From positions 785,893,390 through 785,957,389 of the forward strand of contig CM048745.1 of NCBI GenBank assembly GCA_026315105.1: a DNA stretch of 64,000 nucleotides, given 5' to 3'. Made by a program: the position numbers and the translations under genes. Below, in pieces: positions 1-11,960 of the stretch. The notes below the pieces were generated by a model. It worked only from the letters and a program-made list of their open reading frames with translations, had not been told where the DNA came from and made no database searches. Within the stretch, counting starts at the first letter, position 1. The number at the start of each line of letters is the position of its first letter. The stretch is from Locusta migratoria. Lineage: Eukaryota; Arthropoda; Insecta; Orthoptera; Acrididae.

Positions 1-108
1 TGACTTATTAAATTGGTGGCTCTAATTTTCAAACCTGTTTGCCCTTGCACTCTTTGGAATGGGGTCAATCATAAATTTCTATTTTCGTCTGTTCTTACTA
101 TGAGAGGC

Positions 109-633
109 AGTTTTATTGACACGTTGGTTGCAGTGGCCATTTGAGCAGCAGCTGTATATTATGTATTTCACTGTAATGTTTTTAAAGGAAACGCCTTTTG
201 CTACGGCAAATGGAGGTTTATTGTTATAAGTCACCCATACGCGTTTCACCTTTATCACAAGGCATCATCAGTGGATGTCCAGAAATGTTTACACGTTTCT
301 GTTTACACATAAAGGTGAAGTTTCTTACATATGTACAAAACATTTCGTTTCTGATTTAAAACAGTTCGTTATTTGCTATAAAATGGTGTACTTGAAGCAC
401 TTGCTACTCCACATGTCTCTTTCTGGCAACCAGATCGAAAGGTTCCACTGTTTTTTAAAATACTTTGCATTTTCCTGGTTCCACTGTCATCTGCTGCCAT
501 ACTGTGTCCACTGTAGTTTATTTTGTTGTGTTGCCAACCTTCTCAGCTTATTTGAAATTCAACTGTTTCATTGAAAGTGTGCTGAAGGTATCTTTGTGCG
601 CGCGCGCGCGTGCGCGCGCGCGCGTGCGCGCGC

Positions 634-686
<53 letters not shown>

Positions 687-1037
687 TATGTATGTTACAT
701 ACAGAACCAGAAAAATGCAAAGTTTTTTAGAAAACTGGAACCTTTCGAACTGGTTGCCGGAAAGAGACTGATATGGAGTAGCAAGTGCTGTAAGTACACC
801 ATTTTATAGCAAACAACGAACTGTTTTAAAACAGAAACGAAATGTTTTGTACATATGTAAGAAACCTAACCTTTATTTGTAAACAGAAACATGTAAATAT
901 TTCAGGACACCCACTGATGAAGCCTTGTGAGAAAGGCGAAACGCATATGTATGACATAAAAATATAACCCTTCATTTGCAGTAGCGAAAGGCGTTTCCTT
1001 TAAAAACATTACAGTGAAATACATAAGTTTTATTGAC
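109..1037. repeat. Long hairpin (fold-back) element A
   Basis: Bases 159-480 and 705-1026 are inverted copies of each other (about 322 bp per arm). They are separated by a spacer of about 223 bp that contains a GT/GC microsatellite. The 12-mer agttttattgac occurs at 109-120 and again at 1026-1037, directly abutting the right arm, and looks like a target-site duplication. On the left, 38 unpaired bases lie between the duplication and the arm. No transposase or reverse transcriptase is visible inside, so this is a non-autonomous element. Asymmetric hairpin ends are known for some Penelope-like and fold-back elements, but the class is inferred. Confidence 0.75.
596..693. repeat. (GC)n/(GT)n microsatellite
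   Basis: An alternating purine-pyrimidine tract, first CG-rich and then a long run of GT, lies in the loop of the hairpin element. Open frames crossing it are artefacts of the dinucleotide repeat. Confidence 0.95.
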
Positions 1038-2064
1038 GCTTATCATTTCGGTTTGGAGTGTAATTATCCGCATAGTTTTACACTTCTCTCATCTTTTTAT
1101 ACGTGCATATGCTTTGAGTGTAATTATTTTAGCTTAAAATGCCAATCTTTCGAAGAATCTTCCCGTTTGTGGTTCAGCTGTAGCAACAATTGTAGAATTG
1201 GATTCTTCTTTGTTGGGAAACAGTTTCATTTCTCTGTCCATTTTATTTCCACGCCTGTGACATTTTTCTTTCACCTACCGCTGTGGTAGCTGATTTGTTA
1301 CGTTAACTACTGCAGTATTTTACTAGAATTGCTGAGAAGAAACCTCAACGTTCCTGGATATAAAAGCGGCGTCTTTCTGCCAAGGAGCACTTATTCTGGG
1401 GTTCCCTGGATTTTTTTTTTTAAATTTTTAATTGAAAATGAAAAAAAGCTGTAGGTTACAAGGTATTTAAATATAATATGTCCTGAAACATAGCGTTACA
1501 TACCTCGTTCAAGAAACTTAGGAAACCTAAGAAAGACAAATGAGGAGCTGTTATTAAGTTACTACCTTTTTTTATGTCACCAAATACGTTCCATAGTGTA
1601 AAAAGTATGTTAAAATCAATATAAACTATGTTATTCCGTATCTTATACAGAATTGTAGCCTGCCGGCCGCTTGGAGCGCTGCTCTCGCTTTCAATAACAA
1701 AGATCAGTGGGCGTCTCGTGACTGCATACGTTAAACTGTGGAACAGTCTTGCATGACAGCCCTCTAGCGGTAGAACGGATGTAGCTATGAGGTCGACCAT
1801 TTTGTCAGCAGGAGAGCTCAAAATATCGCAGTTACGAAGTAGCGTTATTTTTTGGCATTATATAACTACTTACTTCAATTTTTTCTTCCTGAGGACCAAA
1901 TTACTCAGATTATCGCTCCCTAAACGTACACACAAACCAACGTAGACTAAGGACACAACCAACACACATGCTCCAGGCAGGATTCAAACCGTCGGTGGGA
2001 GTGTCCGTACAAACCGTGACAAGTTTCCTCTGCTACTGAATATTAATTATACAACAAGAGTAAG
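1038..2064. other. No recognisable gene
   Basis: Mostly AT-rich sequence. A 121-codon open frame on the minus strand (1456-1821) has no recognisable domain, no splice context and no similarity I can see to the transposons elsewhere, so I do not call it a gene. Confidence 0.6.
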
Positions 2065-2075
2065 TGTTAAACTGA

Positions 2076-2273
2076 GCCGGCCGCGGTGGCCGAGTGGACT
2101 GAGGCGCTCCAGTCACGGTCTGCACGGCCACTACGGTCGGGGGTTCGAATCCCCCCTCGGGCATGGATATTTGTGCCGTCCTTAATATAAGGTAGTTGAT
2201 AAGTAGTTTGTAAGTTTAGGGACTGATGACCCCGTAGTTGAGTCCCATAAGCTTAACAAACATTTGATTTTTT
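2076..2273 (+). mobile_element. tRNA-derived SINE, family 1
   Basis: Full-length copy of the commonest repeat here. The 5' head is tRNA-like, with an A box (tggccgagtgg) and a B box (ggttcgaatcc). A conserved body around gggactgatgacc follows, and the 3' end reads acaaacatttga without a long poly(A). The 11 bp duplication tgttaaactga flanks it at 2065-2075 and 2274-2284, which is evidence of insertion by target-primed reverse transcription. Confidence 0.93.
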
Positions 2274-2384
2274 TGTTAAACTGACATGATTCGAGAGGGA
2301 CATTGCCATCTGCACAAAATAAATATGTGTGTATGGATCCGATAGGAGTGGTCAAAGGAAGTGAAAGTTGTTATATCTACTTAA

Positions 2385-4560
2385 ACACTCCGCTAATCAC
2401 ATTTAAGTGCATGAACGAGGGTTCATCGAACCGCTTTTACGACATTTTTCTACCGTTTTTCTAATAGCGCGCGGGGAAAAGGGACATTTAAATCTCTCCG
2501 TTTTCGACCTGATTTCTCTTAATTTATGATGAAGATCATGTCTCCCTACGTACGTGGTTGCTAACAAAATAGCTTCGCATTTGGAAGAGAAAGTTGAAAT
2601 TCGCAAATAAATCTCCCCGGAACGAATAGCGCATTTCTTTTAATGATATCCACTCCGTGCATTATTTCTGTGACACTCTCATACCTATATCGTTATAATA
2701 CAAAACAAGATGCGTTCTCTGAACTTGCTCTATATCATCAGTCAGTTCCACTTCGTGGGATCCCACTGTGGGCAGCAATAAACAAAATTATGACGCACAA
2801 GAGTAGCGTAGGCAGTTTCTTTAGCAGAACTGTGAATCTTATAAGTATTCTGCCAATGGAACGTAGCTCTTCATTCGCCTGACTTACGATATTTCCTATG
2901 TGTTATTTCCAGTCACAGTTGCTCGTAATTTTGATTCCTAAGTATGTAATTGAATTTACGGCCTTTAGAATTGACTGATTTATCGTGTAAATGATGTTTA
3001 ACAGCTTTACTTTAGTTCTCATGTGGATGATTTCACACTATAATATTTAGGGTCCACCGCCAATTTTCGTACCATGCAGATATATTGGGTAACATCATTT
3101 TGCAGTTGCTTTTCATATAATGGTGACTTTACTAACCGATAAATAACAACATCATCTGCGAACAGTCTAACAGAGCTGCTCAGATGGTCTCCTAAATCGT
3201 TGATGGAGATAAGGAAGTGTGGGGCCCTATGACACTTCCCTCTGTAGCGCCAGATATGGAGCCCGTTATATTCGTTGACACTCATTAACTAAGTACCGTC
3301 TCAGATCTCACTGGAAATCGCGAAACCGGTCGTACAGCTGTGGCGAAATTGTATAAGGACGCAAATTGATTAAAAGAATCTTCAGGTGTTTGCAATCCCA
3401 TGGGACCAAACTAGGTTGGTCTCAGTCCCTAGTCTTACAAACTACTTAAACTATATTAAACTTCCCTCCCGAGGGAGGATTCGAACCTCCGAAGCGGGAG
3501 GCCGTGCGATCAGTAACGTGGCAATTTGATTAGAGGGCACTTGTGAGGTACAGTGTCAACAGCTTCCCGGGCATATACAAATATACAATCGATTTGAGAT
3601 CCATTTCGATAGCAGTCATCACCTGATGTGAATTAAGAGCTATCTGGGTTTCACAAGAACGATAATTTTCTGCATCCGTATTGAGTGTGGAAGCATAAAT
3701 TGTTCTCTTCGAAAATGGTTCATAATCTTTGAAGATAGTATATGTTCTAAAATCTGCTGCAAACCGACATCAATGATATAGGCTTGAATGTTTGCGGATC
3801 CTTCCTATTGCCTTTCTTGAATATTGGAGTGACCTGTGCAACTTTCCAGTCTTTGGGTACGGATGATTCATCGAGCGAACTTTTGTATATCACTTTTAGG
3901 TATGTAGCTAATGTGTCAGCATGCTCTGAAAGGAACCTAACTGATATACAATGAAGACCGAGAGACTTGCTTTTGTTAAGTGATTTAAATTAAGTTAATA
4001 ACCCATTTACCTGCTTCTACATTACGTATACTGGCAGCTGTTCTACTTTCGAATTAGGAATTATATGTTTAATCCTCTTTGGTCGAATAATTTCGGAAAG
4101 CTGTGTTTAGCAATTCTGTTTTATCAGAGCTTTCATCCGTAGCATAACTATGGCTATCGCGTATTGAAGATATAGATTGAGTTTTGTAGGTAGTATACTG
4201 TACATTCGACCAAAATTTCTCAGGATTCTGTACCAAATTACGTGAAATTTCTGGTTTCTGGTAGAGTTTGCAGTCTTTTGCATACTTTTTTTCTCTGATT
4301 TTTCAAAAGTGACCAAAACGTTTTGTGTCCCACCGAAGATCAGGCCCGTCTTTTGTTTATTTGTTTGGTATAAATCTTTCAGCAGCTGTCGATGTTATTT
4401 ATTTGAATGTAAGCCACGTCTGACATATCTCACACTGTGAGATTCGGGAGACTGGAGAGTATCAGTCAGGAAAGCGTTAAGCGAATTTTTATCTCCTTTT
4501 TTTAATAAATATATTTTTCGTTTAATTTTGCAGCATTTGGGGATTTAGATATTCAGGCTC
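2385..4560 (-). pseudogene. CR1/Jockey-group LINE reverse transcriptase, decayed
   Basis: Read on the minus strand, three blocks in order resemble the ORF2 reverse transcriptase of a non-LTR retrotransposon. An upstream block around 3740-3960 contains WKVAQVTPIFKKGNR. The catalytic block at 3019-3285 reads INDLGDHLSSSVRLFADDVV, with the FADD box at 3151-3162. The C-terminal block at 2403-2606 reads YVGRDDLHHK-like sequence. Stops and frameshifts separate them, so it is dead. A fragment of a divergent SINE sits inside at 3385-3530. The same C-terminal block recurs at 26420-26585 and 29860-29995, and the catalytic block at 51765-52630. The 5' limit is uncertain, and no endonuclease domain was recognised. 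Confidence 0.8.
3385..3530 (-). mobile_element. Divergent family-1 SINE fragment
   Basis: On the minus strand a degenerate tRNA-like B box (gaggattcgaacctcc on the plus strand) is followed by the body and tail with the tgggacc and ccctag signatures of the family. It is truncated and diverged, closest to the subfamily at 12558-12758. It interrupts the LINE remnant. Confidence 0.65.
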
Positions 4561-6064
4561 TGTGTTTGCTAATCCCTGTGTCTGTTTTGATACTTTTTAT
4601 TAGTAATTTCCTAATTTTTAGTTACTTTATTTTTAATAGCTGCAATTTCCATTTTGCGTAGGAATATAGGGTTCAATCCAGAATTAGGTTTGTGCAGTGC
4701 ATTAAATTCCAATTACATTAACAATTGAGTTTTGATACTTTGTAACCACAAAGAGTCAAAATTCGTCCGTGTCCATCCATTTGAAAACGTAGAAGAGTCC
4801 AGTACAATACCTGGAGCAAAAATACCCTAAAGTATCTCTCTACACATTTTCCCGCGGGTGCCAGAAGCCATCCTAAAATCGCTACTGAAATGAGACTACA
4901 GGTTACCTTATAGCCGTCATCCGCTGTTCTGAAGTAGGTTTCCTACAAACTTAACTTTCTTACCTGAATCCAGCTCCATCTCGATATTTCGTTCTTGCTT
5001 CTGTTTTGTTCTGAGAAGCAGGGTAGAGGATTTGTTCAGCCTACAAGTAAGTGTAGAACCCATGAGATATAAATTTGTGACAGCGACGCAGTGGCCCTTG
5101 CTATATCGCCTTTCTCGGCATGGGTTACAGATTCAGCAACATCTTTGCCTGGCGCCATAAAGAGCCATAATGGAGACTCATAAAGTGTTAGCACCCATTC
5201 CCAACCAGTTTTACGTCACTTTACGGACTCCGTAAGCTTCACAGCAGGGAGCATCAAAATTCTCTCATGAAATGAACAACGCTCTGAAGACCTTTTCTGT
5301 GACGTGGGTTCTGTAATTCAATAGATATGCTGTGGCAGTCATAAGAAGATTCCTTCACAAAGTTAATGTTACGCACTCATAACCGGCACTATATCGGAGC
5401 AATGTGGTAATTAGCTAAGTAACGGCACAGACATCGAAACAAAAAGTAAAGCGTAGGCATCCTTACTTGATGTGGAAAGGTGTGAAGTCTTACAGGAGAA
5501 AATCAACCTCTGACAGTAGTGTTGATCGTTCATTTAAAAACCGATTGATCTGCGGACAGCCTTATTCCCCTAAACGGTAAACTTCCCCCACATTCGTCCG
5601 CCAGGGGAGTCCCCGTGCAAACGTGTGTGAAGTCGGTTCACAGGCAACGGCATACCACCTCCAAACAGGACCACTCATAATGAAGCGCTTTGGTGATCAG
5701 ACAATCTTCGGATTGTTCACTGCTTTACCTTACCTTGTCTTACACGCTAAAAGCAGATCCCTTCTAGGATCACTTTATTGTCCGTTTCTGTCTTTCACTC
5801 TGTGAGTTCGGGTATTAAGACTGCTTTTTTAAACTTTTTTTCAAGAATTGGTAAAGGTATCTATTGACTTTAATACTAACATTGACATTGTCTCTTGGTG
5901 GTATAAAAACGTTCATCTTCCAAGTCACTAATATTAATAAAAATCTGTCTCAATGACTTGGTGCAAGTGTTTGAACTGGACGCCAATAAAGCGACTCATG
6001 TCCTTAACCTACTCCACTTACCCATCCACAGAAAGGAGACCTACAATTTAACGTGGAATCCGAA
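4561..6064. other. No recognisable gene
   Basis: No domain, RNA gene or named repeat recognised. A 60-codon plus-strand frame at 5623-5805 is not supported by anything else. Confidence 0.55.
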
Positions 6065-6140
6065 CCAATTTTTTGCAACTCTCCCTACGTTGAGAGGTGA
6101 AGGCTAGGTTAAAAATCCAGACTGAAAAATCTGTATGTTA
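6065..6140 (-). mobile_element. SINE family 3 fragment
   Basis: This stretch matches, in opposite orientation, the internal segment of the full copy at 6301-6584. Both share a ttgagag-tgaag-aggttaaa-agactgaaaaa pattern. No tRNA head is present and no flanking duplication was found. Confidence 0.55.
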
Positions 6141-6300
6141 AATTGGATGGAATCAACAGCCGTAACTTTTATAATGATTTGTATTGTTCCCAGTTTCGAC
6201 CTCATATTGAAGCCATCTTCAACTCCGTAAAACAGAGGTACCATCTTTTTTTGCAGGGCTAGGGCCCTACAACTGGTGCCGTGGACTCATGTAATGTCTT

Positions 6301-6584
6301 TTCGGGCCCGGTGGTCTTGGGGTAAAGCGCTCGATTGGAAACCGAAAGGTCGTGTCTTCGAAACCCTGTAGGACCTCGGATTTTTTCAGTCTGCACTTTA
6401 ACCTGTCCTTCAACTCTCAACGATGTGAGGAGTCGCCAGAAATTACACGTGGTTGGGATTCTACGGAAAGCTGTAGGTCCCCTTTCCCCGGTTGGATAAC
6501 TGGGGTAGCCTAGGGACACGCAAGTCGCCGAAGTGCGTCCCATTGAAAGACTTGTACCAGGCCAATGAGCCACACGAAATTATT
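6301..6584 (+). mobile_element. tRNA-derived SINE, family 3, about 284 bp
   Basis: A tRNA-like head (A box ggtggtcttggggta, anticodon-like loop ttggaaa, B box gtcttcgaaaccc) is followed by a body of about 210 bp unlike family 1. The perfect 12 bp duplication atgtaatgtctt flanks it at 6289-6300 and 6585-6596. A long open frame on the opposite strand is incidental. Confidence 0.8.
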
Positions 6585-7021
6585 ATGTAATGTCTTCACT
6601 AGAGATAAGCAAAACTGGCTTTGTATAGAGACTGTCATGTCGCACTAATTTCTCGCTTGTTTGTACGTACAGTACCTTCACGTCATCACTGAAAAACATT
6701 TTGAATGCTGTTTCCTGCTCAGGGCAAAAGTACACTATACTAACTGAAGTAGCCCAGACATGGCAGAACCACTTGCGGTCGTAGGTACTGTGTACTACAG
6801 AGATCACAGTGGCTGATATTATGGAGTACAGCTTCCGAAAAACGGAGCGAGATTTTATTTCGTGGTCGCACACTTTTCAACTTATATACCACTTAGATTA
6901 TTCAGAATGAACTAAAATGGTTCGATGTGTTTCTGTCAGGTTTACCCAGTGGAGGCAACAACTTAACTGCTGGTGATGGGGTTGGTGTCGACTTGTGTTT
7001 ACTATACCAAACGAATTACAC

Positions 7022-7860
7022 AACAAGCTCTGGCACGGAAAACCATAGGAAGCTTGGAAGCGGGACAGAGGCTGCAGCTGTTAGAGAGTCCAAACTATAA
7101 TTTCCATGACCTGGACGCGATTTCAGTCAATTGAAACCGTCAAAAGAAAGCAGGGCCAAGATCGTTCACAGTTAACATCAGCACGAGATGACCGTTATCT
7201 CCTGTTAACAGCCCGCTGACACAGGAGGCCGGCCGGCCGCGGTGGCTGAGGGGACTGCGGCGCGTCAGGCACTGTCTGCACGGCCAGTACGGTCGGGGGT
7301 TCGAATCCCCCCTCGGGCATGGATATTTGTGCCGTCCTTAGTGTTAGCTAGTTCATAAATAGTTTGTAAGTTTAGGGACTGATGACCCCGTAGTTAAGTC
7401 CCATAAGCTATACATAATTTGATTTTTTTTTAACAGGAGGCCGATTGCAATTCAGCTAAGCAACAGGTCGCACAACATCAACACAAACAGTCCCAAATCG
7501 CCTTCGGAAATGTGGCCTCTACGCAAGTCAGCCTATGGTGAGTGTCCCATTAAAACTACTACACCGTATAGCTCGCAAGAAACTGGGTGGAGGAACATCA
7601 CGGTTCGAGTCTTAACAAATGGCGCTGGCTTCTGTTCACAGATGAGTCAAGATTTTGTGTTCAGCCGGACAATCGTCGTTCCCTCATCTGGAGAGAACGT
7701 GGAACTCGGAACAGTCTTGCTGATGTGAAGAAAACATCACTGCATCATGGTGGTGGACGTAAGGTGTGGGCAGCAGTCAGTTTAGGCGAACGTACGCACT
7801 TTGAGAATGGCACTTTGATTGCTTGGAGGTATAGAGACGAGAGGAGATTGACAGCTGGAG
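7022..7860 (+). pseudogene. Tc1-like transposase, SINE-split
   Basis: Frame-shifted translation resembles a Tc1/mariner DDE transposase. The clearest stretch is LLFTDESRFCVQPDNRR at about 7630-7680, which holds the first catalytic Asp of the DDE triad (FTDESRF). It is followed by WRERGTRN and an HHGGG-VWA block. The helix-turn-helix part lies upstream, around 7100-7500, in several frames. A family-1 SINE splits it at 7231-7432. The second Asp and the Glu regions are missing because homology stops near 7860. No terminal inverted repeats were found. Dead element. Confidence 0.8.
7231..7432 (+). mobile_element. tRNA-derived SINE, family 1
   Basis: Full-length copy inserted in the Tc1-like transposase. 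The 10 bp duplication acaggaggcc lies at 7221-7230 and 7433-7442. Removing the SINE and one copy of the duplication restores continuity of the host element, so the SINE is younger than the Tc1 copy. Confidence 0.95.
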
Positions 7861-8764
7861 GCAGTCTGGACATAACGGCAGTGTGTCCAAATTTTTTATG
7901 TTCGCGTCTACCAGTTTATAAGAGTGTGAATACCATTGACTTTAATCCTGCTCAAGAGGAGATTTTGCATGTTCCCATCTGTCCTTAGTGGTCAACACTT
8001 CAACGATAATGAGCTGAAAGAATATGTTTGCCACATGGTTGAATACACAGGCGGCAACCTTCTACGAAGAACGGATACAAAAACTTGTCCCACGCTATGA
8101 CAAGTGCCTACAAAATTTCGGAAGTTATGTAGAAAAGTAGTTGAACAGTTGGAGATTTTAATACAATAAATATTTTTTCTGTATCTGTTCACGTTTGGTT
8201 TATATAACTAAACGGAACTTACTTTATCTACATGCCTCGTATAAAGTGAGAAAAGTACTCGAATCTTAACAAATTTTTTAGAACACATGGTAAAGTAGTG
8301 AAAATACAGGTCCAGTATATAAAGATCTGCAAGACATGGATCAAACTAAAATATTAGTTTAGTCGACAACGCATAACCTTTCGTAATTTACCAGAACTAT
8401 GCCATCTCAGAAAATAATACAGCGGAAAACACAATACATGTAATCTCACGATCCTCAGCAACAGCTAACACGAGGCATACACTGCGCAGCTGAATGTTTT
8501 CGTTGCTTTCCCGCTCAAATGTATTACCGGAGCCGGCAGCGAGTTAATTTTCTTAATGACAGAGGGCAAAACACTTCACTGCCGTGGTGGTTTGACAGAT
8601 CAGCTACTGAGCGACTATTGAGACATTAAAGTATAGGTGCCCCGTGAAACTAGTTACCAGCAAAGGGTTAAAACCGCACATAGTAACAGCAGCACACGTT
8701 CACAGTGGCAGCATCACGTTGGCCACCCATTGTCAAGTTCACTTGTGCTTGGCAAATTATAGTT
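7861..8764. other. No recognisable gene
   Basis: Sequence between the truncated Tc1-like element and the LINE. Short open frames only, with no recognised domain or repeat. Confidence 0.5.
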
Positions 8765-9990
8765 ACGTTGTTATTGTTGTGGTCTTCAGTCCGCAAACTG
8801 GTTTGATGCAGCTCTCCACGCTACCCTGTCCTGTGCAATTCTCTTCATCTGAGAATAAGTTCGGCAACCTACATCCTTTTGAATCTGCTTACTATATTCG
8901 TCCCTCGGTCTCCCTCTACGATTTTTACCCCACATGCTTCTTGCTAATGCTAAGTTGACAATTCCTTGACGTCTCAGAATGTGTCCTACCAATCTATCCC
9001 TTCTCTTAGTCAGGATATGCCAGAAACTCCTTTTCGCCCCGATTCGGTTAAGCACCTCCTCATTAGTTGCACCACATTTCAAAAGCTTCTATCATCTTTT
9101 TATCTGAACTCCTTATCGTCCACGTTTCACTCCCATACAATGCTACACTCCAGAAAAATGCTTTTCAGAAAGGACTTCCTAATAGTTAAATTAATATTGG
9201 GAGTTAACAAGTTTCGCTTCCTTAGGAACGCTTTTCTTCCCATAGCTGTTCTGCATTCTATATCTTATTTACTTCGGCCATCAGAAGTTATCTTGCTACC
9301 CAAATAACAAAATTCAACTATTACTTTTATTGTCTCATTACCTAACCTAATTCCTTCAGCATCGCCTGATTTACTGACATTGCATTCCATTACTTTCGTT
9401 TTACTGTTGTTAATGTTCATCTTATATCTTCCTTTCAAGACACTGTCCATCCCATTCAATTGCTCCTCCAGATCTTTTGCGGTCTCTGACAGATTTACTA
9501 TGCCAATGGCAATCCGCAAAGTTTTTATTTCCTCTCCCTGCACTTTAATGCCCTCTCCAAATTTCTCCTTCCATTCCTTCACTGCTTGCGCAATGTACAG
9601 ATTGAACAACATTGGGGAATGGCTACAACCCTGTCTTAGTCCCTTCCTAACCTCTGCGTCCCTTTCTTGCCCTTCGACTCGAATAACCGCTGCCTGGTTT
9701 TTTGTATAGGTTGAATATAATTCTTCGCTCCCTATATTTTACCCCTGCTAACTTCACAATTTGGAATAGTGTATTCCAGTGGACATTGTCAAAAGCTTTC
9801 TCCAAATCGACAAACGCTAAAAACGTAGGTTGCCCTTTCCTTAGCCTATCTTCTAAGATAAGTCGTAATGTGAGTATTGCCTCCCGTGTTCCTACATTTC
9901 TCCTAAATCCAAACTGATCTTCCGCGAGGTCGGATTCCACAAGTTTTCCCATTAGTCTGTAAATAATTACGTTATGATTTATTAAATGTG
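8765..9990 (-). pseudogene. RTE-type LINE reverse transcriptase, 5'-truncated
   Basis: On the minus strand the copy begins inside the reverse transcriptase (EDQFGFRRNVGTREAIL, 9647-9952). It continues through FVDLEKAFDNVHW, which holds the first catalytic Asp, then the palm and thumb (9265-9612), and ends with the C-terminal block NRRGRPRDEYSKQIQKDVG at 8786-9082. The F-A-D-D catalytic box has become IAIG in this copy, and several frameshifts break the ORF, so it is inactive. A better preserved relative lies at 21010-22245, and a third 3' end at the right edge of the window. The 3' terminus carries the same tail (tggtcttcagtccg) as the other two. The RTE clade is judged from motif style only. 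Confidence 0.85.
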
Positions 9991-10144
9991 TACAATTTCA
10001 AGTTTACGGTGCCAACCCGCTAAAAAAAAATTAAATTAAAAAACCTTTGTGAGTTGCTGGAGGAGGTGGTGGTGGGCTTTAGCTCCATTAACCCTCCCGT
10101 GGCTGCGCCACTGGTTCCAGTGGCCGTATCGATATTAGTGTCTT

Positions 10145-10767
10145 TGTTCAAACAACTTACGGTTTTGCTGCCGGGTGACGTCGTCGACAACCGCCGATAT
10201 TTCGGCAAGAGGACACCCTGCCATTCTCAAGGCACAACTGCACTTAAGGAAGCAATGTGCAAGCGTTTTTAATACCTCGGTTTGCAAAGGGTAAACAAGG
10301 AAGATAACACATACAGTACAAGTCGCAGCAGAGTCAAGACAACCAAAGATGGCCAAACATAAAAAATATCAATAGTGACTTAATCAACAGGTGAGGCAGC
10401 ATTAATTTTATCCTTCTGTTTTTTGACGAGAGACAGTGCCGGATTCCAAGCAGAATGTAAACAAAAACCACCATCTCTGTTTAGGAGGTCGCTTGCTAGT
10501 TTAATTTCAACAGCTTCCTTAATAACACTATCCCAATAGGTGGAGGTGCATGCCAGGATCTCCGTGTTGTTGTATTCCATAGGATGACCGGTGTCAAGAC
10601 AGTGTTATCTTCCTTGTTTACCCTTTGCAAACCGAGGTATTAAATACGCTTGCACAGTGCTTCCTTAAGTGCAGTTGTGCCTTGAGAATGACAGGGTGTC
10701 CTCCTGCCGAAATATCGGCGGTTGTCGACGACGTCACCCGGCAGCGTACCCGTAAGTTGTTTGAACA
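10145..10767 (-). mobile_element. Penelope-like remnant with inverted terminal repeats
   Basis: Bases 10145-10310 and 10602-10767 are near-perfect inverted repeats of 166 bp around a 291 bp spacer. The spacer encodes, on the minus strand, a block typical of the far C terminus of Penelope-like polyproteins. Penelope-like elements are often flanked by inverted terminal repeats, so arms plus coding block fit a heavily deleted copy. The reverse transcriptase and GIY-YIG domains are absent. Confidence 0.7.
10380..10580 (-). pseudogene. Penelope-like C-terminal tail fragment
   Basis: A 66-codon frame containing SVIKEAVEIKLASDLLNRDGGF and ending near SAWNPALSLVKK. The pattern of a residue triplet E-A-(I/V)-E-I, then N-R-D-G-G-F and a W-x-P-(A/V)-L tail follows the GIY-YIG domain in Penelope-like proteins. 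It is confined to the loop of the hairpin described above, with no room for the rest of the protein. Confidence 0.65.
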
Positions 10768-10809
10768 TTCATTACGCCGGGAAAAGTTAAAGTCTCACAT
10801 TGGGGTCTT

Positions 10810-11370
10810 TGTTTTTGATCGCCTCACAATTCGCGATACTACAGTGTATAACGTGAGCAACGGCACGCCTTCCTGTGACAAGCGTGAATGTAATCCTACA
10901 AGTGTCGAGAAGGTGGTTGTACGGCCAAGTAGCTAGTCATCCCCTAGATGAATTCTCTGGGCACAGGCGTGTTTCGCTTGTTTTAGGCTTCTCGATTGGT
11001 CGCCTCACAATACGCGATACTACAGTGTACAACGTGAGAACGTGAGCAGCGACACGCCCTCCTGTGAATGTAATCCTGCAAGGTTCGAGAAGGTGGTTGT
11101 ACGGCCAAGTAGCTCGTCATTCTTTTGATGAATTCTGTGGGCACAGGCGTGGTTCACTTGTTTTAGGCTTCTCGATTGGTCGCCTCACAATACGCGATAC
11201 TACAGTGTATAACGTGAGAACGGGAGCAGCGACACGCCTTCCTGTGACAAGCGTGAATGTAATCCTACAACTGTCGAGGAGGTGGTTGTACGGCCAAGTA
11301 GCTCGTCATTCTCTCGATGTATTCTGTTGCCACAGGCGTGGTTCACTTGTTTTAGGCCTCTCGATTGGAG
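10810..11370 (+). repeat. Tandem repeat, about 180 bp period, about 3 copies
   Basis: The block starting gcctcacaat occurs at 10821, 11002 and 11182 (spacing 180-181). A partial fourth unit starts near 11353 with the ctcgattgg motif. Units differ by substitutions and short indels. This is satellite-like structure; the apparent reading frames through it repeat with the units and are not taken as coding. Confidence 0.85.
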
Positions 11371-11620
11371 GCGGCTGTGAATAGCCAGGCGTGCTTTTGC
11401 GTCACGCCGCGCAGGATCGATGGCCGCTGGTGGCCTCCTAGGCGCGCGCTCGGGCCGGCGGCCGCCATCTGGCTGGACACTGTGCGGCGCGCCCACCCTC
11501 GCTAATGACGCTCATTCTGGGGGCGGCGGCAGCGCCTGCTCCTAATTACCGCAGCCTTGACCCACGGCGCTGCGGTGGCGTCCCTCCGTTTTCTCCGACC
11601 CCTTTTTTTTCCATTTCTGT
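11371..11620. other. GC- and CpG-rich segment
   Basis: A sharp GC-rich block following the tandem array, with many CpGs and gccgccat and ggcgcgc motifs. It could be a CpG-rich promoter or first exon, or part of an LTR. I see no convincing TATA, start codon context or splice site. Confidence 0.4.
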
Positions 11621-11712
11621 TGCCATAACGACAGCCATGTAGTGAGGGACACCGACACACAAAGGGCTCTTTCAAAATTCTCTGCCCTCCCCCCCTCCTC
11701 TCCCCCGAATTT

Positions 11713-11960
11713 TTTGTGTCATCAGTCTCATAACTGGTCGACGCGGCCAGCTGAGAATTTCTCTTCTGCGTGAACCTCTTCTTTACAGAGTACTACATAC
11801 ACCCTCTGTACTAATTCATTTGCTTCATGTCTTCCAATCTTTCTCTGTACACGTTTCAACCCCTAGTACCTAGGCTTAACATATGGCCTACCATCCTGTC
11901 CCTTCTTCATGTCATTTTCCCCACAGTCCTTTGTTAGCCCATTGGCCCAGGCCGTAGATT
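11713..11960 (-). mobile_element. RTE-type LINE 3' fragment, second family
   Basis: The plus strand shows gtcatcagtctcataactgg followed by a cytosine- and thymine-rich run including cctaccatcctgtcccttc. This is the reverse complement of the 3' end of an RTE-type LINE, related to but distinct from the family at 8765. No intact frame remains. Confidence 0.5.

Noticed and set aside
465..809. Open frame crossing the GT/GC microsatellite
   Set aside because: The arginine/alanine and valine/cysteine runs are just the dinucleotide repeat read in frame, inside a hairpin element.
6259..6573. 104-codon minus-strand frame
   Set aside because: Entirely within a family-3 SINE; no domain.
10810..11370. 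Tandem 180 bp units as a CRISPR array
   Set aside because: Units are long, contiguous and diverged without spacers, and the genome is eukaryotic.
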